DNA from: a virus
Reading direction: 5' to 3' (one strand)
IMG/VR virus record: IMGVR_UViG_3300018049_000075
Location: 1-34,204 of that record
Length of the DNA stretch: 34,204 bases
Made by a program: the position numbers and the translations under genes. The stretch's first letter is position 1; every line of letters starts with the position of its first letter. The notes below the pieces were generated by a model. That model was given only the letters and a program-made list of their open reading frames with translations. It was not told the origin of the DNA and did no database searches. Below, in pieces: positions 8,269-14,855 of this stretch.

Positions 8269-8805
8269 TTATACCTGTATGTAACTATATCTATCAAATG
8301 CCTTGGCTGTAAAGATACTTACATCTTTATTAGACTCTTCTTTGTCATTAATGAAACCTACTGTTATTTCGTTTTCAGTAAGTTCTTTTAGATTAACAAA
8401 AAACGTTCTTAACACAATATTAGGGTTGTCTTTTTGTGTACACGCAAACCAAAGATCTTTATCAAGTACAACATTTAATTCTTGTACTAATTTAAATGTC
8501 CACGTTTTATTTTTTGTATCTTGTACAATTTTAAAATCGTAATCGCTAACTGTATTTGGATTAATTTTATGAATACTGTCTTTTATTCTAAAAGTCATTA
8601 ATTCAAAATTTTCATCGTCTACTAGTTCATACTTCTTTTCTTCTGTATTAAATTTAATTTTATATTTTGAAATATTTTCTTTACCTAATACAACATCTTC
8701 TATTGCTTTAATAGGCACTGCAATAGAATTAGGAATTTCTTGTCCGGACATTCTTGTAATAGAACCTTTGTCGTTCCAACACAAGTACATTAACTGTTCT
8801 GACAT
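8269..8805 (-). CDS. Hypothetical protein, 178 aa, beta-rich
   Basis: No family was recognised. The protein looks mostly beta-stranded, with alternating charged and aromatic residues (YKIKFNTEEKKYELV, DYDFKIVQDTKNKTWTFKLVQ). The early segment WNDKGSITRMSGQEI could be a small barrel. No cysteine cluster, DxD, signal peptide or membrane segment is evident; a single Cys lies in the segment LWFACTQKD. The start ATG follows AAGGAAG and overlaps the preceding glycosyltransferase stop by 16 nt. The stop lies one base before the preferred start of the duplicated GT-like gene, so it is clearly an internal gene of the operon. It may be an accessory or scaffold protein for the neighbouring enzymes, but that rests on position alone. 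Confidence 0.7.
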   Translation of the reverse strand: MSEQLMYLCWNDKGSITRMSGQEIPNSIAVPIKAIEDVVLGKENISKYKIKFNTEEKKYELVDDENFELMTFRIKDSIHKINPNTVSDYDFKIVQDTKNKTWTFKLVQELNVVLDKDLWFACTQKDNPNIVLRTFFVNLKELTENEITVGFINDKEESNKDVSIFTAKAFDRYSYIQV

Positions 8806-9536
8806 TGATACTTCCTTACCTTTTCTTTGGTTACAAAATCATTTTCTGTATAATGAAATATACCGTGTTGTTTATTATTACCAATAAACAATTCACAATC
8901 GTCTGTTAAATAAACACCAACCTTATCTTGCCAGTGCTCTGGATTATTTTCCCATCCTTGTATTCTAGGTTTCATGTGTACTAGATGTGGAATATTGCTT
9001 TTATAAAAATTTGTTCCTGTAATTAAACTAGTAATAGCAGTGTTAACATCCATACTAGGTTTAGTAGGAGTGTGAAACGGACAAAACTCTGCATACACAT
9101 CTTTCCAGTTATCGTTTACTTCTTTTTGTACTTTATAAAACTCATCTGCTGCTTTAGATTTTTTAAAATAGTAAAATGCATTGTACACATTAGGTAAATT
9201 ATTTTTAATAAATGTTTTTCTATAAAACGTGTCGTTAATAACATCGCCTCTAAAGGTAAATGCTTTTGTAGTATAGTAAATGTCTTGCTGCGATAAACAC
9301 TCCCAAACATAATCTAAGTTATCTAATACTAATGTGTCAGTATCTAAAACAATAGTTTCATCATATATTGATTCTTGATATATGTTACATCTACCATCAG
9401 TTGCAAATCTACCAGTGTCCGTTTCTATAACTGTAGTAATACTAATTTCTTTATTGTGTTTACGAATGCTAGATGCACAAAGCTCTGCTTGTTCTTCGTA
9501 CTTTTCGCCAGATGCATACAATACTATTCCTCGCAT
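8790..9536 (-). CDS. Glycosyltransferase-like protein with DTD motif, 248 aa
   Basis: The N-terminus (RGIVLYASGEKYEEQAELCA) looks like the first strand and helix of a nucleotide-sugar binding GT-A fold. YDETIVLDTDTLVLDN places D-T-D at residues 65-67, the metal and nucleotide-sugar ligand in retaining, GT8-like families. A late HMKPRIQGW segment could supply the His/Gly part of the acceptor side. The upstream neighbour has the same YDETI-x-x-DTD signature, suggesting two diverged paralogues. A GTG two codons upstream (9542) also opens the frame, but ATG at 9536 has GGAGAGG five bases ahead and is preferred. It probably transfers a sugar to a glycan, protein or lipid in the host cytoplasm; donor and acceptor are unknown. 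Confidence 0.8.
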   Translation of the reverse strand: MRGIVLYASGEKYEEQAELCASSIRKHNKEISITTVIETDTGRFATDGRCNIYQESIYDETIVLDTDTLVLDNLDYVWECLSQQDIYYTTKAFTFRGDVINDTFYRKTFIKNNLPNVYNAFYYFKKSKAADEFYKVQKEVNDNWKDVYAEFCPFHTPTKPSMDVNTAITSLITGTNFYKSNIPHLVHMKPRIQGWENNPEHWQDKVGVYLTDDCELFIGNNKQHGIFHYTENDFVTKEKVRKYQCQNS

Positions 9537-10369
9537 AAGCACCTCTCCAAACTAAACTTATTCATAACATGAACATTCATTTTTTTAGTTCTACAAGCAG
9601 TAAATTTTCTTGGGTATGTAGGATCATTAATTAAAAGTAACATATTCTCGTTATCTATTTCTTTTAATATACCTTTGTCTGTTATATAATACAGTTGTCC
9701 TGGCATATTTTTAGCAAAGTCGCCTTTCTTAAATCCGTTAACAATGTGTATTGCAATACTAAAAGCGTAATCGCTTCTATATTTTTTAGATGGCAAAGAA
9801 TACACATGAGTATAATGTATCCATTCTTCTTTTATATGCTTTAACAAATCAAAATAAATTTTATTTTCATCAGTCTTTCTAAAAAATACAACACTTGCCC
9901 AGTAAAAGTCTGGACCTATTTCTCCTAATTTTTCATATTGATAAGGCCAATGATTCTCTGATAGATTTATACAGTCTTTGTATATCATAAAATTGTGTGG
10001 TTGGTCAAAACATATATTCCAATCACTATTACAAATTACAATATCAGTATCAACTAGTATAGTTTCATCGTATGGCGTTAGATCGTAAGCAAGAGGTCTT
10101 GCTTCATTCTTCCAATGTGCTTTTTTAAATCCGTAATCGCCGTCATACATTTCTCGTTGATTGCTAATTCCAAAAGATTCTTCGTCTGTATAAATTATAT
10201 TTTCAAATACAGATAGATTACATGAAGTATTTGCAACAGATGACTTATCTGTAACAACAGTAGTAGGTAAATCTAAGTATTTTAATGCACGTTCTGCTAA
10301 TTGCTGTGCCTGTAACAAATAATCAAATTCACTATTGTTTGATGCAAGTGTTAAGATACCCTTACTCAT
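9524..10369 (-). CDS. Glycosyltransferase-like protein with DTD motif, 281 aa
   Basis: KGILTLASNN opens a Rossmann-like strand-helix unit, followed by a second strand (PTTVVTDK). YDETILVDTDIVICN places D-T-D at residues 107-109, the expected metal and nucleotide-sugar site of a GT-A glycosyltransferase. EARPLAYDLTPYDETILVDTD is preceded by H-W-K-N, and aromatic-rich stretches such as HWPYQYEKLGEIGPDFYWA may line an acceptor site. It overlaps the 116-aa gene by 8 nt, and the following glycosyltransferase overlaps its 3' end. The length and the YDETI-DTD signature are close to that downstream gene, so the pair may act in sequence on one glycan. It lacks membrane segments and is presumably cytoplasmic. 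Confidence 0.8.
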   Translation of the reverse strand: MSKGILTLASNNSEFDYLLQAQQLAERALKYLDLPTTVVTDKSSVANTSCNLSVFENIIYTDEESFGISNQREMYDGDYGFKKAHWKNEARPLAYDLTPYDETILVDTDIVICNSDWNICFDQPHNFMIYKDCINLSENHWPYQYEKLGEIGPDFYWASVVFFRKTDENKIYFDLLKHIKEEWIHYTHVYSLPSKKYRSDYAFSIAIHIVNGFKKGDFAKNMPGQLYYITDKGILKEIDNENMLLLINDPTYPRKFTACRTKKMNVHVMNKFSLERCLCEE

Positions 10370-10712
10370 GCTCTACAAGTTTCTCCACAGATCTATTTTT
10401 CCTTAGAGCATCATATTCTGTAAAATATGTTGCAGTTGCATTATTGTACTTGTCAGTAATAACTTCTAGGAAATTTGATAACGGAGATACTTGTATAGGA
10501 TTTTGATTATCGTCTATTAAAATAGTTTCTACAGTGCTTTGATCGCAAAGATCTTTAACATACACAATAAGAGATCTATCAATAGTAAACTGCCCACCAT
10601 TAAAGTAGTAAGTGGTGTCGTTTTTAAATTTTTCTTTTAAAATTCTACGTTGGTTGTTTAACGTTGCCATGTAGTTTGAGAAATGCAACGCCATTTTTAA
10701 TCTGTTATCCAT
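10362..10712 (-). CDS. Conserved-looking hypothetical protein, 116 aa, first gene of accessory operon
   Basis: The function is not recognised. The N-terminal 30 residues look helical and basic (MDNRLKMALHFSNYMATLNN, then RRILKEKF), followed by a beta segment (YYFNGGQFTIDRSLIVYV), a loop with a hairpin (ILIDDNQNPIQV) and a C-terminal helix ending RKNRSVEKLVEHE. The layout is that of small proteins found next to tail genes in marine T4-like phages, which I recall only as uncharacterised. The ATG at 10712 has AGGAG six bases upstream and lies about 14 bases from the predicted transcription start of the promoter immediately upstream. As the first gene behind that promoter it may be the most strongly expressed member of the operon. 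Confidence 0.75.
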   Translation of the reverse strand: MDNRLKMALHFSNYMATLNNQRRILKEKFKNDTTYYFNGGQFTIDRSLIVYVKDLCDQSTVETILIDDNQNPIQVSPLSNFLEVITDKYNNATATYFTEYDALRKNRSVEKLVEHE

Positions 10713-10732
10713 ACAAAACTCCTAGTTTGTAT
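10711..10732 (-). repeat. Inverted repeat at predicted start site, operator-like
   Basis: Two 7-base arms, ATACAAA (10732-10726) and TTTGTAT (10717-10711), flank an 8-base centre holding the ribosome binding site AGGAG. The repeat abuts the TATAAT box and ends inside the ATG of the 116-aa gene. If DNA-bound it would sit over the transcription start as a repressor operator. An RNA hairpin is less likely, because transcription probably begins within or after the first arm. A chance AT-rich palindrome cannot be ruled out. Confidence 0.4.
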
Positions 10733-10761
10733 ATTATATAACAAATTTAATGGTTTGTCAA
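10733..10761 (-). promoter_or_regulatory. Consensus sigma70-type promoter of accessory operon
   Basis: On the minus strand TTGACA (10761-10756) and TATAAT (10738-10733) are separated by exactly 17 bases, a perfect match to the bacterial housekeeping promoter consensus. It lies in the 52-base gap after the stop of the 354-aa structural gene, the longest gap between clear genes in the window. The predicted start is near 10726, giving a leader of about 14 bases that still contains AGGAG. It should let host RNA polymerase transcribe the radical SAM and glycosyltransferase operon without the phage late system. Confidence 0.8.
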
Positions 10762-10764
10762 GTG

Positions 10765-11829
10765 TTATTCGAACGTATTTACACGAAGAATTGATGGTGC
10801 AGTAACATCTACTGAATTAATTGAGCGTCTATATCCAAAATTAAAGTCAATATCAATTGTTACTGGTTCTACAACACCGCCGTCTACACCGCCTTTTGCT
10901 CCAAAGTCTGCATCTGTTTCTGGACCATCGTCATGTAAAAGGACTTTAAATCTTAAAATAGCCGGATCAGTGTTACTACCAGCGTCTTGAACTCTAGCCT
11001 GTACCGACCAATAACTATCTGAGTAGTCACCAGCAGCGGCTGTTCTTCTAATAATTGTTTGATATACAGAACTTAATGTATCGTTGCCAATTTCGCCATC
11101 TGGTTTATCAAGGTTTGTGCTTTGTCCGTCGTAAGTAGTATAGTTAAATCCCATTCTAATTACACCCGGAGTGGTAATCATGCTTTGCCAGCCTAAGTTT
11201 CTTTCATAACTAGCATCACCAACAACACCAAGAGTTGCAGCATCAACGGCTCCTTGTATTGTTATTTGTCCGCCTGAATTAAAAAAGTAACGTCTTTCAT
11301 TTGCGTTTGCAAATGTTACTGTAAATTCAGAATCAACATCACCATTAAAGGATGTATCTCTAAAATCTGTTTCTGCGGCTAAATCAGTATCAGTTTGACC
11401 AGCGCCAACTGTAGTACGTCCTGCTTCTAATAGTGCCATTACAGTTGAGAAGTCGTTAATGCCACCTTTATTATCTAAATTGTCAATAGTATACGAACCG
11501 TCTGTTGCATATGTAACACCAGAACCAGTAGCATCTGCTCCAATTACATCAGTTGCATCGATATATGCTAAAAGTGTGTCTAGTGCAGCACCAGATGTTC
11601 CGTTTTGGTGTATCCAAGCTGTTTCCATGTCATCATACAACGCTCTAAGTTGTGTATGGGTTACAGTATCTCCTGGTGTACTTGCACCCGGACCTGAAAC
11701 TTGGCTGCTTCCTACTGATTGACCATATCCAAAATTGTCTGTAACTTGACCATTACCTAAAATTTGAGAGATTTTACTTTGTAAATTGTTATAGTCCGTT
11801 GCTTGTATTGTATCACCCACAGATGGCAT
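10765..11829 (-). CDS. Virion structural protein (marine T4-like phage type), 354 aa
   Basis: The N-terminus MPSVGDTIQATDYNNLQSKI, followed by a Gly/Ser-rich GYGQSVGSSQV stretch and a THTQLRALYDDM helix, is typical of a structural protein I recall from marine T4-like phages, where two short helical units set up a trimeric base. After about residue 150 it becomes beta-rich with acidic and Asn-rich loops, including NERRYFFNSGGQITI near residue 180 and long Asp/Gly strands to the end. It has almost no cysteine, consistent with a particle protein. A late-promoter octamer lies 26 bases before the ATG, which follows AAGGA. It is the last structural gene before the accessory operon. Its position in the tail or fibre assembly is inferred from the neighbouring fibre genes. 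Confidence 0.75.
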   Translation of the reverse strand: MPSVGDTIQATDYNNLQSKISQILGNGQVTDNFGYGQSVGSSQVSGPGASTPGDTVTHTQLRALYDDMETAWIHQNGTSGAALDTLLAYIDATDVIGADATGSGVTYATDGSYTIDNLDNKGGINDFSTVMALLEAGRTTVGAGQTDTDLAAETDFRDTSFNGDVDSEFTVTFANANERRYFFNSGGQITIQGAVDAATLGVVGDASYERNLGWQSMITTPGVIRMGFNYTTYDGQSTNLDKPDGEIGNDTLSSVYQTIIRRTAAAGDYSDSYWSVQARVQDAGSNTDPAILRFKVLLHDDGPETDADFGAKGGVDGGVVEPVTIDIDFNFGYRRSINSVDVTAPSILRVNTFE

Positions 11830-11855
11830 AATGTCTGTTCCTTATTAACTACGTA

Positions 11856-11863
11856 TATTTATA
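11856..11863 (-). promoter_or_regulatory. T4-type late promoter TATAAATA
   Basis: This is the exact T4 late -10 octamer on the minus strand, 26 bases before the ATG of the 354-aa structural gene. The TAA stop of the 509-aa fibre-like gene lies inside it. T4 late promoters need no -35 box and are read by a phage sigma (gp55 type) with the sliding clamp. Confidence 0.7.
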
Positions 11864-13388
11864 CCTTTAGTACGCACTCGATTAATTTTTCTTCATCGTC
11901 GGTGCTAGATTCTAAAGCCACTCCAACTAATGCCATCGATGCAATAGTTGTACAAACTCCGCCTTCCCATGCATATACTGCTTGACCTTTTGATACTGGA
12001 CCTTTTACTCTTACAGGAACACGCCCTTTAAGTGCAATGGCCTGGCCTTCACTTTCTTCATTCATTAGCAATGCCGGTGCTTCGGAAATAACTCCAATAC
12101 AAAGATCGCTTGTTTTTGCAGCTCTTGTTTCTTCGTTTCCACCAACTGCCATAGCAGTTCCAACTGCATAATGATTGTCTGTAGTATATTTTTCTGCAAG
12201 GTCTGCATAACGAGCTGTTAGTGCTGTACCTCTAAATAAATTTGCTCTTAAATCGCCGCTACCATCTCTAACTGCAACAGTGTTTGCTGTTGCTAAAGTA
12301 GCACCAAGTCTATTATTTCCATCAACTACAAGTGCAGTTGCTTTTTCTGCTAATCCTGTAAAGTTATCTGCAAACACTTCACTAAACGGTGCTGTTGATG
12401 ATCCAATACTAACTGTTTCTAAAACATAATTGTTCTCATCTGATTCTTCTACATCTGTTACACCTGGTAACATTGCAGTAGGAGTAATTCTAATAGAGTT
12501 CTTTGCTTGTGCATCAACTGGCTTAGCCATTAAAAATATAGTATTACCAATTTCGTTTGATAGTGCTATTTTATTATCTGTATTGTTTGGTACATAAATT
12601 TTAAAATCGTTTGAATCACCAATAGCAACACCAGCATCTGCAAATTCTGCAATTTCAGTAAACACTGTTGGTGCGCCTGGATTGGAAACAACAACATCAT
12701 CAACTGAAATTCTATTACCTGCAGAGTCAACTAGTGATAAAGACCCAGATGCTGTTCCCCAAAATATATGTTCACTTGATGTAACTCCGCCTGTTGCTGC
12801 TTGAGTGTTAACCATTGTAACACCTTTCTTAACAACATCAAAGCCAGGAATAACGTTTTCTGCATCAGTAGTATCAATAGTAAATGTGTCATTAGAAATA
12901 ATGTGTACAACAACATCGTTTACAACAGAAGTAATTACAGGATGTACAAAACCGTTTGTATCTCTAACAGAACGTGATTGCATCTGCGTAACACCTTCAC
13001 CTGCATCTTGCGGACCAATTAGAATAAAGTCAGTTCCGTTATATGCGTAAAGTTGTTCGTTTGCTGTATCCCACCAAAAGTCGCCTTCTGTTAAACCTGT
13101 CGGAGTGCTACCTGTAGTTTCAGCACCGCCTGTTGTACGCCATCTGCTGCCATCGTAAAATTTTAGTTTGCTTTCGTTTGAATCAAACCATACTTGACCG
13201 CTAATTGCTCTTGGTGGAGGGTTTGCACCCGCAAAATTTTCTAACAAGAACAAAAAGTTCTCGTTGTGTATTTCTCCGTATCCTGCGTAGTTTTTACCAA
13301 CAAAGTTTAGATCAGTTGACTGATCGATTGTACCGTCTTCAACTACTGTTAAGAGTGTTTTGTTGTATCTATCTATTTGATATGACAT
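11859..13388 (-). CDS. Tail fibre-like protein with shared N-terminal module and autoproteolysis-like C-terminal domain, 509 aa
   Basis: Residues 1-240 match the N-terminal module of the 619-, 632- and 676-aa proteins: NENFLFLLENFA near 42-53, GQVWFD at 64-69, then GDFWWDT-x-x-x-QLYAYNG with a following IGP. The middle is beta-rich. From about residue 390, ADLAEKY is followed by GTAMAVGG, CIGVISEAPALLMN and a VPVRVKGPVSKGQ segment. This pattern recalls the intramolecular chaperone/peptidase-G2-like C-terminal domains of phage fibres and spikes, which fold the trimer and may cut themselves off; no catalytic residue could be assigned, so cleavage is unproven. It is probably a trimeric adhesin or baseplate-attached fibre. 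A late-promoter variant lies 18 bases before the ATG, with GGAATAGG as ribosome site. Confidence 0.8.
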   Translation of the reverse strand: MSYQIDRYNKTLLTVVEDGTIDQSTDLNFVGKNYAGYGEIHNENFLFLLENFAGANPPPRAISGQVWFDSNESKLKFYDGSRWRTTGGAETTGSTPTGLTEGDFWWDTANEQLYAYNGTDFILIGPQDAGEGVTQMQSRSVRDTNGFVHPVITSVVNDVVVHIISNDTFTIDTTDAENVIPGFDVVKKGVTMVNTQAATGGVTSSEHIFWGTASGSLSLVDSAGNRISVDDVVVSNPGAPTVFTEIAEFADAGVAIGDSNDFKIYVPNNTDNKIALSNEIGNTIFLMAKPVDAQAKNSIRITPTAMLPGVTDVEESDENNYVLETVSIGSSTAPFSEVFADNFTGLAEKATALVVDGNNRLGATLATANTVAVRDGSGDLRANLFRGTALTARYADLAEKYTTDNHYAVGTAMAVGGNEETRAAKTSDLCIGVISEAPALLMNEESEGQAIALKGRVPVRVKGPVSKGQAVYAWEGGVCTTIASMALVGVALESSTDDEEKLIECVLKV

Positions 13389-13406
13389 TTTTCCTATTCC
13401 TTAATG

Positions 13407-13413
13407 TATTTAG
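13407..13413 (-). promoter_or_regulatory. Late-promoter variant CTAAATA
   Basis: CTAAATA on the minus strand lies 18 bases before the ATG of the 509-aa gene, in the 27-base gap after the 156-aa gene. It differs from the T4 late consensus at the start, and its spacing to the ATG is like that of the clearer copies in this window. It is the weakest of the four. Confidence 0.4.
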
Positions 13414-13415
13414 CA

Positions 13416-13886
13416 TTATTGCAGTAGCATCAAACATGCCCAATTTTTATCGGTAGTTGACGTTTTAATCTCATGTAAGTTTTTTAAACTAAATTTGATC
13501 CCTTCGCCGGTTGAAATTCTAGCCTCATTTCCAGCTACCCAAATATTATTACTATCAGATAAACTGTATGCAATTACAGTTCCTGCAACTGGTGCATCAA
13601 CCCATGCGTTTTGTTCATCTAAAAATCCTGTATTTGCAGGTAAGTGTAAAAACCATCCTATAAGTGCTTTATCAATATCATCTTGATTAAAGCATTCTTT
13701 GAAAGAATTACGTGTTGCTCTATCCCAAGTTTTCCATTTAGAGAACGAATAGACGCTCAACTTGTTAGCACCATTAGTGCCAAGTCGTATTCTATTGCTT
13801 ACAAAATCTATGTTACTTTGTAAGTTTTTTAATGTAGCAATTTTATCTGCTTCTAGATTTCCTATTCTTTCAATCATGTCTTTCAC
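13416..13886 (-). CDS. Hypothetical protein between oxygenase and fibre gene, 156 aa
   Basis: The family is not recognised. The first 35 residues look helical (IGNLEADKIATLKNLQSNID), the centre has aromatic residues (FSKWKTWDRATRNSF, GWFLHLP), and the C-terminal half is beta-rich with G-E-G-I-K-F and L-H-E-I near the end. That end resembles the last strands of cupin or oxygenase-like barrels, but no metal triad could be assembled, so it is not called an enzyme. The frame opens with GTG at 13886, overlapping the oxygenase stop by 4 nt; ATG at 13877 is an equally good start. Tight coupling to the oxygenase suggests a joint role, perhaps a fibre assembly factor. Confidence 0.7.
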   Translation of the reverse strand: MKDMIERIGNLEADKIATLKNLQSNIDFVSNRIRLGTNGANKLSVYSFSKWKTWDRATRNSFKECFNQDDIDKALIGWFLHLPANTGFLDEQNAWVDAPVAGTVIAYSLSDSNNIWVAGNEARISTGEGIKFSLKNLHEIKTSTTDKNWACLMLLQ

Positions 13887-14404
13887 TCATACAAATATAT
13901 TAAAGTATATCTTAACTTCTTTACTTCCGGCACTGAATGTGTAGGTCCTATTCCGTTAATACATACTCCCTGTCCTGTAACATCTTCAACAAATTTATCT
14001 TCATCGTCGATGTACAAACCATCGCCTTGTTCTTGTAGAGATATTACAAGGTTTTTTCTGTAATAATCTCTATCCTTGTGCTTTCCTAAATAATCTCCTT
14101 GCTTATACCTATTTATTGCTATTTCAGCAAGTCTATAGTTTTCAAATTTAGGAGCAATATCTTTTAGAAACTCTTTAGTTTCTTTAGACATTTGCTTATG
14201 CCCACAAAAATCATATTTACAACTAGCACCGTCGATTGCTCTTCCCGGTGCCATTCTATCTCTATGAAACCACCTAGGTTCTTCTATAGATTCTGCTAGA
14301 GAACGCACTTGTAGTGCTATATCCTTTTCTAATATTTTAGATATCTCTAGTGTCTGTTCCATATTCTTGAATTGCGCCTTCGTATTTCTCATTAATTGCA
14401 GCAT
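13883..14404 (-). CDS. 2-oxoglutarate/Fe(II)-dependent oxygenase (prolyl-4-hydroxylase-like), 173 aa or shorter
   Basis: H-x-D at His109/Asp111 (GKHKDRD), a distal His156 (PTHSVP) and Arg165 nine residues later (LRYTL) form the complete Fe(II) and 2-oxoglutarate site of the prolyl-4-hydroxylase/AlkB-like superfamily. INRYKQGDYL before the first His and the LVISLQ strand after it fit the jelly-roll core. Such enzymes hydroxylate proteins, nucleic acids or small molecules, and they are common in marine T4-like phages, often among structural genes. The frame overlaps the preceding gene by 68 nt; an internal ATG at 14362 (residue 15) would cut the overlap to 26 nt and still keep every motif. Shine-Dalgarno evidence is weak for both, so the start is undecided. 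Its place between fibre genes suggests a virion-protein substrate, which is inference. Confidence 0.85.
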   Translation of the reverse strand: MLQLMRNTKAQFKNMEQTLEISKILEKDIALQVRSLAESIEEPRWFHRDRMAPGRAIDGASCKYDFCGHKQMSKETKEFLKDIAPKFENYRLAEIAINRYKQGDYLGKHKDRDYYRKNLVISLQEQGDGLYIDDEDKFVEDVTGQGVCINGIGPTHSVPEVKKLRYTLIYLYE

Positions 14405-14852
14405 CCGCTTCTTCAGTTGTCATATAACGGAATTCAGGATTGTCTGCATAAAACTGTTTTCTTAATTTGTTAACTCTACGTGCTTCTGCAATAAAGTCAT
14501 TCATTTCTTTTAAATCTTCACATTCAATAGCATTTGCGTCAGCAACTTTTTCTAATACATTACCTAAAATAGATAATTGTATTTCTAACGGATATTCATC
14601 TGTTATTCTAACACGAGCCATTTCATTTAGACTATCTTCTGTAATTAAAGGATTATCATAAACATTATAAATTGTATAATTGTCATATGTTCCGTCAACA
14701 TCTTCGTTATCAAAGTCTATTTCAATTTCTCTGTAAAGATATAAATCGTGATTTAGTAACGATTGATCTTCAACCATACCCAACACTGTAGTAAACTTAT
14801 TATTAAGTTTGTTAAATTGTGCTAGTGCCGGTTGTCTGTTTAATTCTGTCAT
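14337..14852 (-). CDS. Hypothetical acidic protein, 171 aa
   Basis: The family is not recognised. The N-terminal third looks helical (NRQPALAQFNKLNNKFTTVL), the middle is very acidic and Tyr-rich (EIEIDFDNEDVDGTYDNYTI), and the C-terminal third is helical (ANAIECEDLKEMNDFIAEAR). The last part overlaps the beginning of the oxygenase frame. The ATG lies three bases after the stop of the 632-aa fibre gene, with GGGGAT as ribosome site inside its end. Length, acidity and position beside fibre genes would fit a fibre assembly chaperone, a role small proteins play next to T4-type tail fibres, but no homology was recognised to support it. Confidence 0.7.
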   Translation of the reverse strand: MTELNRQPALAQFNKLNNKFTTVLGMVEDQSLLNHDLYLYREIEIDFDNEDVDGTYDNYTIYNVYDNPLITEDSLNEMARVRITDEYPLEIQLSILGNVLEKVADANAIECEDLKEMNDFIAEARRVNKLRKQFYADNPEFRYMTTEEADAAINEKYEGAIQEYGTDTRDI

Positions 14853-14855
14853 TGT

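Noticed and set aside
6663-8297. Upstream start at 8297 for the duplicated GT-like protein
   Set aside because: It would overlap the previous gene by 29 bases and add ten residues before the domain, whereas ATG at 8267 has a ribosome site and sits just past the previous stop.
1-10712. A bacterial polysaccharide or peptide-modification island rather than phage DNA
   Set aside because: The cassette is continuous with fibre genes on the same strand, without integrase, insertion sequence or tRNA boundary, and has the same AT-rich composition and overlapping gene style as the structural half.
10713-10764. Transcription terminator after the structural genes
   Set aside because: The gap has no GC-rich hairpin followed by a T run; the only inverted repeat is the AT-rich one at the promoter start site, so late transcription may read into the accessory operon.
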